Shown here one piece after another: positions 1-7,427 of a DNA stretch of 12,500 bases (position 1 is the stretch's first letter; the number at the start of each line of letters is the position of its first letter). The notes under the pieces are model-generated. The model ran no database searches and was not told where the DNA came from. It saw only the letters and a list, made by a program, of their open reading frames with translations. This DNA is from Eimeria necatrix (Eukaryota > Apicomplexa > Conoidasida > Eucoccidiorida > Eimeriidae). The stretch is taken from NCBI RefSeq assembly GCF_000499385.1, contig NW_013654721.1, positions 1-12,500 on the forward strand. The letters are read 5' to 3'. The translations under genes and the position numbers were made by a program.

Positions 1-73
1 ATATATTTCTTTTATTTAGATATCTGCCGGTGGCTGCAGTTCCGCATATGAAGGCAAATGCTGCCGCCAGTCC

Positions 74-215
74 AAACCCTAAACCCTAAACCCTAAACCC
101 TAAAAATATAAATGGGGGTTTGGCGTTTCACCGTTAGCTTCGATTCAAGAGGGGGCTCCAAAACCCTAGCCCTGAAGCCCGGTCCGCAAACCCTAAACCC
201 TAAACCCTAAACCCT
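74..215. repeat. Telomere-like arrays (AAACCCT)n
   Basis: Two arrays of about four units each, 74-104 and 188-215, with single degenerate units at 162-168 and 239-245. They lie downstream of the TFIIF-beta stop. Confidence 0.9.
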
Positions 216-256
216 CAAAATGATGGCCCGAACCGTATAAACCCTAGTTCCCGAGA

Positions 257-278
257 TTTCCAGGCTCCCGCCTGGAAA
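257..278. repeat. 9-bp inverted repeat with 4-nt loop
   Basis: TTTCCAGGC, loop TCCC, GCCTGGAAA. Perfect stem. Function unknown; no T-run follows, so it is not a typical terminator. Confidence 0.7.
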
Positions 279-284
279 CCCCGG

Positions 285-307
285 CTAAACCCTAAATTAG
301 GGTTTAG
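285..307. repeat. Inverted telomere-like palindrome
   Basis: An 11-base arm ending AAACCCTAA, one central A, then TTAGGGTTTAG: two heptamer units head to head. A near-identical copy is at 11985-12006. Confidence 0.85.
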
Positions 308-359
308 AGCCTCGGCTCAGAAGGGCAGAAGCAGCCAACCATGCCCTGGCCTCTTTCAT

Positions 360-391
360 CTAGGGTTTAGGGTTTAGGGTTTAGGGTTTAG
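360..391. repeat. Telomere-like array (TTTAGGG)n
   Basis: Four units in the opposite orientation to the arrays at 74-215, about 26 bp past the TFIIF-beta stop codon, so probably in or near its 3' UTR. Confidence 0.9.
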
Positions 392-416
392 ATCTAAAGT
401 GTAATTGTTTGACCCT

Positions 417-463
417 TCATTTCAACTTGGGTTTCTTCTGCGCCGGCGGCTCCTCAACTGCGG
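417..463 (-). CDS. GTF2F2: TFIIF-beta exon 8, C-terminus
   Basis: Terminal exon giving AVEEPPAQKKPKLK and TGA. The acceptor is a good pyrimidine tract (TTTTTTCCTTTGCAG). Its phase is exactly what exon 7 needs. A lysine-rich tail suits a nuclear factor, but this tail is not conserved, so the assignment rests on phase and splice sites. Confidence 0.72.
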
Positions 464-554
464 CTGCAAAGGAAAAAAGACAAAAACTATTTCCTTCAAA
501 TGAATTTATTTTATTTATTTTATTTATTTATTTATTTAATAAATTTATTTATAT

Positions 555-590
<36 letters not shown>

Positions 591-2604
591 AATTTAAAGC
601 ATATTCTTTTTATTTATTCAATTAAACAATATCAACAAGTTGAGCTCTTCATTCATTCAGAAACGAACGCCCCGCATTCTGGAAATAAGATGAAGACGAA
701 ATTCAAAACAAAAACGAAATAAATAAAAATAAATATAAATAAAAAAGTAAAAACAAAACAAATAAATAAAAATAAATATAAATAAAAAAGTAAAAACAAA
801 ACAAATAAATAAAAATAAATATAAATAAATATAAATAAATATAAATAAATAAAAATAAATAAAAATATGAATGGAGGAGTTGAATCTGAGATACGCAAAG
901 GCGTGCACACTGCCAGAAATGCAAATAAAGTTCATTTCTTTTTTTTATTTATTTTTATTTTCAACTTTCTTTTTATTTATTTTTATTTTCAACTTTCTTT
1001 TTATTTATTTTTATTTTCAACTTTCTTTTTTATTTATTTTATTTTCAAAATATTAAATGAAGTCTTTCTTTCCATCGGAAAAGAAAACGGCGTTTTTCCC
1101 TTTCACTGACACATAAACTTCATTTCTTTTATTTATTTTTATTTTCAACTTTCTTTTCTTTTATTTATTTTATTTTTAATTTTCTTTTCTTTTATTTATT
1201 TTTATTTTCAAAACATTCAATGAAAGTCTTTCTTTCCATCTTTCACTGACACGAGAAAACGCGCATGCATGCAGTTCAACTTCCGTTTATGTTTCTGTTT
1301 CTGCTTTGCATGCATTTATATTTACATTCCCAGAAAGCCAATTAAATAAAATAAATTTAATTGCATTTTTAAATAATTAAAAAGCAGAAGCAAAGACATG
1401 AAAGAGTGGAGGAACCTAGGGTTTAGGGTTTAGGGTTTAGGGTTTAGGGTTTAGGGTTTACGGCCATGGGGATGATGGAGAAAAGCGCCAAAATGAAAGA
1501 GTCGAGGAACCTAGGGTTTAGGGTTTAGGGTTTAGGGTTTAGGGTAAGATCGGACAAATGCGAATTGCATGCAAACTGGAAACCCCAGGAACAGAAAAGA
1601 TCTTTTTGCATCTCCTCGAGCTCAAAAGGACATTTTAATTTAGTTTTGCATTTATTTTGCATTTATTTTGCATTTATTTTGCATTTATTTTTCATTTATT
1701 TTGCATTTATTTTACATTTATTTTACATTTATTTTACATTTATTTTGCATTTATTTTACATTTATTTTACATTTATTTTGCATTTATTTTGCATTTATTT
1801 TGCACTTTTAGAGAAATTAAAAAGAAAATAAACATCATTTCTTTGCAGGAAAACATAATTTATTTATATTTTTTATTCTTTTTGGCATTTAAAGTTTAAT
1901 TAAAGTTTAATTAATTTCATTTTAAACAAATTAAACATTTAAAGTTTAATTAAAGTTTAATTAATTTCATTTTAAACAAATTAAATAAACTTTGCTTTCA
2001 ATTTAATTCAATTTGCTCACTGCTGTACACGCTGTACTGCTGCTTCAAAAAATAAACTGCCTTCCTGTCGCTCAGGCGCCTGCAAACCAAACCCTAAACC
2101 CTAAACCCTAAACCCTAAACCCTAAACCCTAAACCCCAAGCCCTAAACCCTCGGCTTTTAATTTGTTTTCCTATCTGCCTGGCTAGGCCTAAACCCTAGA
2201 CCTCAAAACCTAAACCCTCGGTTCTCACTTCCTCTGTTCCGCTAACCACGCAGCAAACCCTAAACCCTAAACCCTAAACCCTAAACCCTCGGCTTTCACT
2301 TTCTTCGTCCTCCGATCTCCTCGGCAAGCGCCTTGACACGGCAACCCTAAACCCTAAACCCCAAACCCCCAACCCCAAACCCCAAACCCCAAACCCCAAA
2401 CCCTAAACCCTAAACCCTAAACCCTAAACCCTCACTTTCTTTGTTCTGCTATTTCCTCAACAAGTGTCTTGACGTAAGACAGCGGCTGCTGCGTGTGAGC
2501 AGCAATTTGCTTCAGCTGAAGTCCAGCAGCTCCTGCTGCTTCGAAAAGTCGAAACAACTTTACTTTCAAAGCATCGGAGTCCAATATCACCCCGCGCTTC
2601 TCTG

Positions 2605-2656
<52 letters not shown>

Positions 2657-4245
2657 GCGGCGGCGGCAGCAGCAGCGGCGGCGGTGGCTTCCCGAGGGTT
2701 TAGGGTTTCGCGCGGGATGCAGGCTAGGGTTTGCGGCGGGCGGCCGCTGCTGGGGCTCAGGCCCCAAGGGGGGTGTAGGGTTTAGGGTTTAGGGTTTAGG
2801 GTTTGGAGGAAATAAAGAAATAAAATAAAATGTTTATTAAAACCCACGTTTCGCCTTCGCCCTCGAAACAGACTCCAGCCCCCCCCGTTTAGTGTCGTCT
2901 GTAGCCAAAGAGCTCTTGGGAGTATAAAACTGAAATAACTGAAAAAAAAAGAAAAAATAAATAAAAATAAAACAATTTAATTAAAATAAAAGAATAAATT
3001 CAAAAAGAATTGCAAATAAAGCCCCAATAAACGCAAACGGACTTGAAATTCAAAACAGAATTCAAGTTCAAGTTCGTTGCCACAAGTGGAGTTCAAAATG
3101 GAGTTCTAAAGCAAACAAAAGAACAGATTTTTAAATTAAAAACAAAAAAGAATTTAATTAAAGAATAGATTTTTAAATTAAAAACAAAAAAGGATTTAAT
3201 TGAAAGGAAATTTGTTCGAAATTCAAAAATATTCAAAAAATTCAACTTCGAGCGGGCGAATTCAGCACCAAATTGAACGCTTTCTCGCCTATTTTCCGGC
3301 ATTTAAATCCATTTTAATTGCTATTTATTATTTATTTATTATTTATTATATTTATTTTTCATTTATTCTTTTATTTCCACTTTTTAATTCACTTATTTCC
3401 TCTTTTCAGACTTTCTGGCTCGGCAAGAACTCACTGTGTGCAGGCTGTCAAGCCCTGGGTCTCGGCGCATCTCCGTGACCGTGCCTCTGCCTAAAATAAA
3501 AACAAAATTAAATCCAAACCCTAAACCCTAAACCCTAAACCCTAGACCCTAAACCCTAGCCGCTAAACCCTAAACCCTCAACGCCGCTGTAAACTAGATG
3601 AAGGCGGACTTCTCTTGGCTCAAAACATGAAAACCTCAACCCTAGGCCCAAAACGCTAAACCCTTAACCCTGAGCCCTAAACCCTAAACCCTAAACCCTA
3701 AACCCTAAACCCTAATTTTTTCTCCGTTTACTTTTGCTTTGGTCTTCAGCAATGTGGCGCTCGTGGAGCACCTGCAGTACGCAGCAGAAGAGCAAAGACT
3801 TCAATTAGAACAATTTATTTGGTTTTATGTTTTATTTTTTACTTTTATTTATTTATTTATTTATTTATTTGTCTATTTATTTATTTATTTATTTATTTTT
3901 AATTTCTTGTTTCATTTATTTGCTGCTGCTTTCGTCTCGCGCGACCAGCTCGGTCTCAAACAAAGAATCAAACCGACTCACAAACCCTAAACCCTAAACC
4001 CTAAACCCTAAACCCTAAACCCTAAACCCGAAACCCTAAACCCTAAACCCTAAACCCTAGGCCCACCTGCTGGTACCTTTTGTCGAGCTTTGGCTGGAAG
4101 TTTGTCCTGTTGTTGATTTCCGCAATTATGTCCAAAACATGTTTTCCATTTCTTTGCAAAACTACAGAACGATCTGCACTTAGGCAAATTGCGTCTAAGT
4201 AGCAGGGGCCCCCAGTCTCGGGGTCCCTCACGATCAGGGTTTGCT

Positions 4246-4276
<31 letters not shown>

Positions 4277-5680
4277 AGCAACTGCAGCAGCAGCAGCAGC
4301 AGCAGCAGCAAAGCAACTGCAGCAGCAGCAGCAGCGAAGCAACTGCTGCAGCAGCAAAGCTCGCCAGCAGCAAGTTCGCCGCTGCAGCAGCAACGCTCAG
4401 CAGCAGCGAACCCGCTGCTGCAGCGGCGAAACGCAGCAGCGGAAAATCTACTGCTGCTGCAGCAAAGCTCAGCAGCAGCAAACTTACTGCTGCTGCAGCA
4501 AAGCTCAGCAGCAGCAAACTTACTGCTGCTGCAGCAAAGCTCAGCAGCAGCAAATTAACTGCTGCAGCAACAGCAGCAAATTAAATGCTTTGGGGAGATC
4601 TAGAAAAGGCTTTTTTGCATATTCAGATAAACATGAGCGGCGGCTTCCAGCCCCCCCCCGGCACTCATTTTGTCTTCTTTTTCTGTTCTTTCTGTTTTAA
4701 AATGCTTTTAATTAATTTAAATATTTTATATTTCAATAATTAATTTAATTTAAATAATTAATTTCATTCATTGCAGTACAAAGAAGCCAACACGAAACGC
4801 GTTTCCGAAACGCGCACGCTCGGTGCAAACAAGGTCGCCGGAGGCTCCGCCGCAGATCGGAGGCCATTAATGGACTAAATGGGAAATTAATGCATCAATT
4901 TGAAGGAAATAATTAAATTAAAACGCATTTGAGTTTTAAAATTCGAAAATCTGCGAAGAAAAGCGAGAAAACGGACTTGTTCAAGTTACCTTTCCATTCT
5001 TCTCGGTCAACACGCCCGCCGTGGCGTCCGCAGGCGAAGAGCGCCACGCCTCCGCAACGAACTTCGGGACCTTAACCGAAAAGAAAACAAAACAATTAAA
5101 TTAAAATTAAAATTAAATTAAAATTAAATTAAAATTAAATTAAAATTAAATTAAAATTAAATTAAAAAGAAAAATAAAACATTTAAAGTCAACTCCAGCC
5201 ATGCAGGCAGTAGTGCTCATCAGTTGGAACTGCTGCAGCGCATTCAGGTGCGGCTGCTGCTGCTGCTGCGTGCTGTTGCTGTTCATTCGTTGCTGCTGCT
5301 GCTGCTGCTGCTGTTGCTGCTGTTGCTGCAGTTGCTGCAGCAGCAGCTGCTGCCAATGCTGCTTCCCTTTCACATCAAACGGCTCTTTTGCTGCTGCTGT
5401 TGCTGCTGCTCTTGATGACGCCCCTCCTGCACTTGCTGCTGTTGACTTCCTCTTGGTGCTTCTTTTTGCTGCTGCTGCTGCTGCTGCTGCTGCCAAGGCC
5501 CCTGTTGCTGCTGGCGCCGCTGCTGCTGCTGCTGCTGCCCCTGTCCCGGCTATTGGTGCTGCTGCTTCCATTGCTGTCGCTGTTGTTACTGCTGCTCTTG
5601 CTGCTGCTGCTGCCACTGCCCCTACTGTTGCTGCTGTTGCTACTTCCAAATCCCCGTCGCTGCTGTTGCTGCTTCCCCTC

Positions 5681-5747
<67 letters not shown>

Positions 5748-5888
5748 GCGCACCTGGCTTGTGCTGCTTACTTTGATAAGGGAAAGCGCGACGGCTTTGC
5801 TGGCGGGCAAAATGCGGCTGGGCGTGAAGTCGGCTGGGGCGTAGGAAACTGGAAGGTTCTCCGCAGCGGCGCCGCCTCTTCTGGCCAT
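417..5888 (-). CDS. GTF2F2: TFIIF beta subunit (RAP30-like), 8 exons
   Basis: General transcription initiation factor IIF, beta subunit; in the nucleus it pairs with TFIIF-alpha and brings RNA polymerase II to the preinitiation complex. I join, on the minus strand, 5888-5772, 5070-4990, 4874-4780, 4226-4067, 3771-3732, 2601-2436, 2079-2021 and 463-417. That is 765 nt, 254 residues plus stop, with every junction in phase. Residues about 36-46 (LSLIKVPKFVAEAW) match the family's VWLVKVPKYLSQQW. Residues about 125-148 (VVLQRNGKH, then INNRTNFQPKLDKRY) match the end of the dimerisation domain. Residues about 166-238 form the C-terminal winged helix (KLFRLF, TQQPLSYVKTLVEEIA, wing VYFLKQQY). The tail is basic (AQKKPKLK). 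An in-frame TAA lies six codons upstream of the ATG, so the start is firm. Family features were recalled, not searched. The least certain junction is exon 3/exon 4; an alternative acceptor would start exon 4 at 4243. Confidence 0.88.
504..593. repeat. (TTTA)n tract
   Basis: AT-rich tetranucleotide repeat in TFIIF-beta intron 7, close to the exon 8 acceptor. Confidence 0.9.
717..870. repeat. 43-bp A-rich tandem repeat and (AAAT)n
   Basis: A unit of about 43 bp ending GTAAAAACAAAAC is present about 2.4 times (717-830), then AAATAAATAT repeats. Intron 7 of TFIIF-beta. Confidence 0.8.
935..1210. repeat. T-rich tandem repeat, about 28 bp
   Basis: Units of TTTTTATTTATTTTTATTTT then CAACTTTC, repeated several times and decaying to the right. 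In the intron 7 RNA this is purine-rich. Confidence 0.8.
1396..1545. repeat. Tandem duplication carrying TTTAGGG arrays
   Basis: ATGAAAGAGTGGAGGAACCT (about 1399) and ATGAAAGAGTCGAGGAACCT (about 1493) differ at one base. Each leads into a CTAGGG(TTTAGGG)n array (1416-1460 and 1511-1545). Confidence 0.85.
1645..1805. repeat. 11-bp minisatellite (GCATTTATTTT)n
   Basis: About 14 units; the first base of the unit varies G/A/T. As 11 is not a multiple of 3, all frames are spuriously open. Confidence 0.9.
1886..1985. repeat. 50-bp perfect tandem duplication
   Basis: Two copies of a unit starting CATTTAAAGTTTAATTAAAG, 1886-1935 and 1936-1985, in intron 7 close to the exon 7 donor. Confidence 0.9.
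2021..2079 (-). CDS. GTF2F2: TFIIF-beta exon 7, wing
   Basis: Residues 221-239 (RLSDRKAVYFLKQQYSVYS), aligned with the wing GIHKNTWELKPEYRHY of RAP30. Acceptor TTTGGTTTGCAG, donor AGCA|GTGAGC. The first G completes AAG with exon 6; the last A completes ACC with exon 8. Confidence 0.82.
2085..2435. repeat. Telomere-like arrays filling TFIIF-beta intron 6
   Basis: AAACCCT arrays at 2085-2152, 2253-2287 and 2343-2432. Positions 2356-2400 carry AAACCCC and CCCCAACCCC variants. Spacers include copies of the exon 6 tail. Confidence 0.9.
2436..2601 (-). CDS. GTF2F2: TFIIF-beta exon 6, winged helix
   Basis: Residues 166-219, the first part of the winged-helix DNA-binding domain. The acceptor is TTCAG directly after a (CTG)n tract. 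The donor AGAAA|GTGAGG runs straight into TTTAGGG repeats. Reading through the donor gives TGA and would remove the wing. Confidence 0.88.
2606..2690. repeat. (CAG)n then (CGG)-rich tract
   Basis: About 16 CAG units then GCGGCGGCGG mixed with CAG. In the TFIIF-beta pre-mRNA this is a CUG tract ending at the exon 6 acceptor. Confidence 0.9.
2776..2804. repeat. Telomere-like array, reverse orientation
   Basis: Four TTTAGGG units on the plus strand in intron 5, opposite to the other arrays of the same intron. A single unit and a half lie at 2697-2711. Confidence 0.88.
3515..3718. repeat. Telomere-like arrays in intron 5
   Basis: AAACCCT arrays 3515-3578 and 3656-3714 with degenerate units between. 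The second begins about 13 bases past the exon 5 donor. Confidence 0.9.
3732..3771 (-). CDS. GTF2F2: TFIIF-beta exon 5 (40-nt microexon)
   Basis: Residues 152-164 (VLHERHIAEDQSK) plus one base. Acceptor TACTGCAG, donor AAAA|GTAAAC. It continues the linker after DKRYQQ and its final A completes a Lys codon with exon 6. Confidence 0.82.
3845..4061. repeat. (TTTA)n and telomere-like array in intron 4
   Basis: TTTA repeat 3845-3900 and an AAACCCT array 3982-4060 with one AAACCCG unit. The array starts about 6 bases after the exon 4 donor in the RNA direction. Confidence 0.9.
4067..4226 (-). CDS. GTF2F2: TFIIF-beta exon 4
   Basis: Residues 99-151, DPETGGPCYLD through KLDKRYQQ. The donor CAG|GTGGGC is strong and runs at once into TTTAGGG repeats. 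The chosen acceptor GTGAG lies just after a CUG-repeat tract. The splice to exon 3 gives FVLASLLDPETGG, which lines up with FTLNEDLANIHDIGG of the human protein. Confidence 0.82.
4243..4583. repeat. CAG/CTG-rich tract, intron 3
   Basis: (CAG)n blocks at 4243-4340, then a higher-order repeat of about 42 bp (GCTCAGCAGCAGCAAACTTA, then CTGCTGCTGCAGCAAA), about 3 near-identical copies at 4440-4555. All frames are open, giving spurious Ala/Gln/Ser/Leu runs. Confidence 0.88.
4780..4874 (-). CDS. GTF2F2: TFIIF-beta exon 3
   Basis: Residues 67-97 plus two bases of a split Leu codon, beginning SINGLRS and ending TRFVLAS. Acceptor CCCATTTAG, donor TCTTT|GTACTG. The phase fits an exon 4 start at 4226. 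A phase-0 donor after TTC (GTGTTG) with the 4243 acceptor is the alternative. Confidence 0.75.
4990..5070 (-). CDS. GTF2F2: TFIIF-beta exon 2
   Basis: Residues 40-66, beginning VPKFVAEAW and ending EKNGK. The acceptor is a T-rich tract ending GGTTAAG and the donor is AAAG|GTAACT; both ends are phase 0. This is the most recognisable N-terminal RAP30 block. Confidence 0.9.
5100..5168. repeat. AATTAAATTAAA tandem repeat
   Basis: AT-rich 11-bp-scale repeat in intron 1, just upstream (in RNA) of the T-rich acceptor of exon 2. Confidence 0.8.
5226..5747. repeat. CTG-rich tract, intron 1
   Basis: Over 500 bp of CTG/GCT blocks with interruptions; the longest pure run is about 5683-5746. It lies within the 5071-5771 intron. 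Any long Ala/Gln/Leu ORF here is probably not translated. Confidence 0.85.
5772..5888 (-). CDS. GTF2F2: TFIIF-beta exon 1
   Basis: Residues 1-39. It starts at the only ATG after an in-frame TAA and ends LSLIK at a strong donor (CAAA|GTAAGC), phase 0. The frame stays open past the donor into CTG repeat, which would mislead an ORF finder. Confidence 0.85.
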
Positions 5889-5958
5889 TTTAATTCGATT
5901 AAATGATTAAAAAAGAGAATTAAAAACATTAAAATGCAAAAAAAAGGTATTTAATGGT

Positions 5959-6089
5959 TTAATTCTTCTTCTGCCGCGCCGAACAGCCGCCCGTGGCCCG
6001 GAATTCAAGTTTCAGCTGCTGCTGCGCTGGGCCATGCCGGGAAGGCAAACTCGCAGGCCTGAGGCTCCTTGCTGGCATTATTTGACTCC
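5959..6089 (-). CDS. Candidate terminal exon, unknown product
   Basis: After acceptor AATTCTTCAAG one frame reads IMPARSLRPASLPSRHG, QQQLKLEFRATGG and CSARQKKN, then TAA at 5959-5961. A second frame over the same bases reads ESNNASKEPQACEFAFPAWP and stops at 6005. I cannot choose between them. No family recognised. Confidence 0.3.
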
Positions 6090-6317
6090 CTTGAAGAATT
6101 TAATTGAAGTTGAAGATTAAATTTGAATATATATTTGCGAAAAAGCGAAAAAGAACTCGCAAAGAGCCGCCAGCAACGCCGGAGTGCGGATCGCCGCGGC
6201 GGCTCGCGGCGCGGCGCAGGCGGGGGTAATGGAGGGAAAATAAAGCAATTTCGCGAATTAAATGCTTTAATTGAAAGCAATTTCGCAAATTAAATGCTTT
6301 GATTGTTTTAATTTGAC

Positions 6318-6426
6318 TTTTATTTCCAAAAGTTCGTCGAAATTCAACTTTTCGCCGCGGCAGCTTCCGCTGGAGGCCGCAGACCCCACGGGGCTTGCAG
6401 CCGATGGGGGCCGATCTGCCCATTTG
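6318..6426 (-). CDS. Candidate internal exon, unknown product
   Basis: Acceptor TTTCTGGCGCAG and donor AAAA|GTCAAA border a GC-rich island. One frame reads KWADRPPSAASPVGS and CRGEKLNFDELLEIK; another reads QMGRSAPIGCKPRGV and LPRRKVEFRRTFG. Both look protein-like; no homology recalled. Confidence 0.28.
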
Positions 6427-6482
6427 CTGCGCCAGAAAGCACTAAAAAGCACAAAATTGAACCACAAAAGACAATTTTAACT

Positions 6483-6612
6483 TCAAAAAAGGTCTTTTTA
6501 ACTTTAAAAAGGTACTTTTAACTCTAAAAAGGTCTTTTTAACTTTAAAAAGGTCTTTTTAACTTTAAAAATGGTCTAATTAGCTCTAAAAAGGTATATTT
6601 AGCTTTGAAAAA
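6483..6612. repeat. 20-bp tandem repeat (AAAAAGGTCTTTTTAACTTT)n
   Basis: About six units, decaying to the right. Each unit is a partial palindrome (AAAAAGGTCTTTTT). No coding function seen. Confidence 0.85.
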
Positions 6613-6705
6613 GTGCATTAAAGTGGCAGTTTGAAGCAAATTCGCAGCCGCCTTCGCTGCAGCAGCAACAACGCGGGCGAAAGCCAATTCCGAATTTTAA
6701 TTATT

Positions 6706-6818
6706 TAAATTAATTATTTAAATTAATTATTTAAATTAATTATTTAAATTAATTATTTAAATTAATTATTTGAATTAATTATTTAAATTAATTATTTGAA
6801 TTAATTATTTAAATTAAA
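6706..6818. repeat. 13-bp AT minisatellite (AAATTAATTATTT)n
   Basis: Eight or more units with occasional A-to-G change. Confidence 0.88.
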
Positions 6819-6928
6819 AATGAACTTTAAAAAGAAAAAGAGTTTTATTTAAATTCAAATTTGAAGTCGAATGGCCGCAACTGAGAAGACAATAGCTGCA
6901 AAGAAAGCAGCGAGTTAAGTTCAAAAAC

Positions 6929-6970
6929 AAATAAATAAATAAATGAATAAATAAATAAATAAATAAATAA

Positions 6971-7030
<60 letters not shown>

Positions 7031-7064
7031 AAAATAAATAAATAAATAAATAAATAAATAAATG
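6929..7064. repeat. (AAAT)n tract
   Basis: About 32 tetranucleotide units with two phase slips. Confidence 0.92.
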
Positions 7065-7070
7065 GTTTAA

Positions 7071-7132
7071 CTAATGAAGAATAACTGAATTCAACATCTT
7101 CAGAACAGCGCGCCCCTCGGCCCCAATTTTGG
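7071..7132 (-). CDS. Candidate terminal exon
   Basis: After acceptor GAAGTGCAG the frame reads KIGAEGRAVLKMLNSVILH then TAG. The composition is coding-like and helical. It needs a phase-1 exon upstream. Product not recognised. Confidence 0.28.
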
Positions 7133-7147
7133 CTGCACTTCTTCACT

Positions 7148-7272
7148 GCCTTTTAATTATCTTTTTAATATCTCTTTAATTATTTCTTTAATTATCTTTT
7201 TAATTATCTTTTTAATTATCTTTTTATTTATTCTTTTAATTATTTTTTGAATTATTTTTTTTAATTTTTAAT
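7148..7272. repeat. TTTTTAATTATC tandem repeat
   Basis: 12-bp-scale T-rich repeat. It would act as a pyrimidine tract only in a plus-strand transcript. Confidence 0.75.
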
Positions 7273-7290
7273 TTGGAAATCAAAAACTAC

Positions 7291-7361
7291 TTTTAATTTG
7301 GCGACTGGGAGAAAAGGAGCCAAAAGAAGCAGCAGTTGAACTAAAACGGCCACAAACACCA
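7291..7361 (-). CDS. Candidate exon, hydrophobic or Ser-rich
   Basis: Acceptor TTTGCGCAG lies against the telomere-like array at 7368-7427; donor AAAA|GTAGTT. One frame is a possible membrane helix. Another, GVCGRFSSTAASFGSFSPS, fits in phase to the next candidate exon at 7132-7071. Both readings cannot hold. Confidence 0.22.
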
Positions 7362-7367
7362 CTGCGC

Positions 7368-7427
7368 AAACCCTAAACCCTAAACCCTAAACCCTAAACC
7401 CTAAACCCTAAACCCTAAACCCTAAAC
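7368..7427. repeat. Telomere-like array (AAACCCT)n
   Basis: About 8.5 units lying exactly between two candidate minus-strand exons (7492-7428 and 7361-7291). Confidence 0.92.

Noticed and set aside
74..215. Plant origin, since TTTAGGG is the plant telomere repeat
   Set aside because: Dense CAG/CTG tracts, small exons amid AT microsatellites and interstitial heptamers fit coccidian apicomplexans better; nothing plant-specific was seen.
653..1110. Hydrophobic Phe/Leu/Ile/Tyr 'membrane proteins'
   Set aside because: They are translations of TTTA and TTTTA repeats, open in several frames, with no starts, domains or composition of a real protein.
1565..1899. LFCIYFAFILH repeat protein
   Set aside because: An 11-bp minisatellite read in rotating frames; it sits inside TFIIF-beta intron 7.
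2343..2432. Chromosome end (true telomere)
   Set aside because: Arrays are short, occur in both orientations and are flanked by gene sequence, so they are interstitial. The edge array at 12418-12500 is too degenerate to call a terminus.
2432..2767. Poly-Cys/Arg N-terminus of the winged-helix ORF
   Set aside because: The Cys run is a (CTG)n tract upstream of the exon 6 acceptor at 2602, so it is intronic; only 2601-2436 is coding.
4050..4584. Ala/Ser/Gln/Leu proteins on both strands
   Set aside because: All frames of a CAG tract are open. Only 4226-4067 on the minus strand has non-repeat, conserved sequence.
5146..5649. Long Ala/Gln-rich protein on the minus strand
   Set aside because: It lies between a strong donor and acceptor whose use restores the conserved TFIIF-beta N-terminus; the open frame is a by-product of CTG repeats.
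6483..6612. CRISPR array
   Set aside because: The 20-bp units are contiguous with no unique spacers, in a eukaryotic setting.
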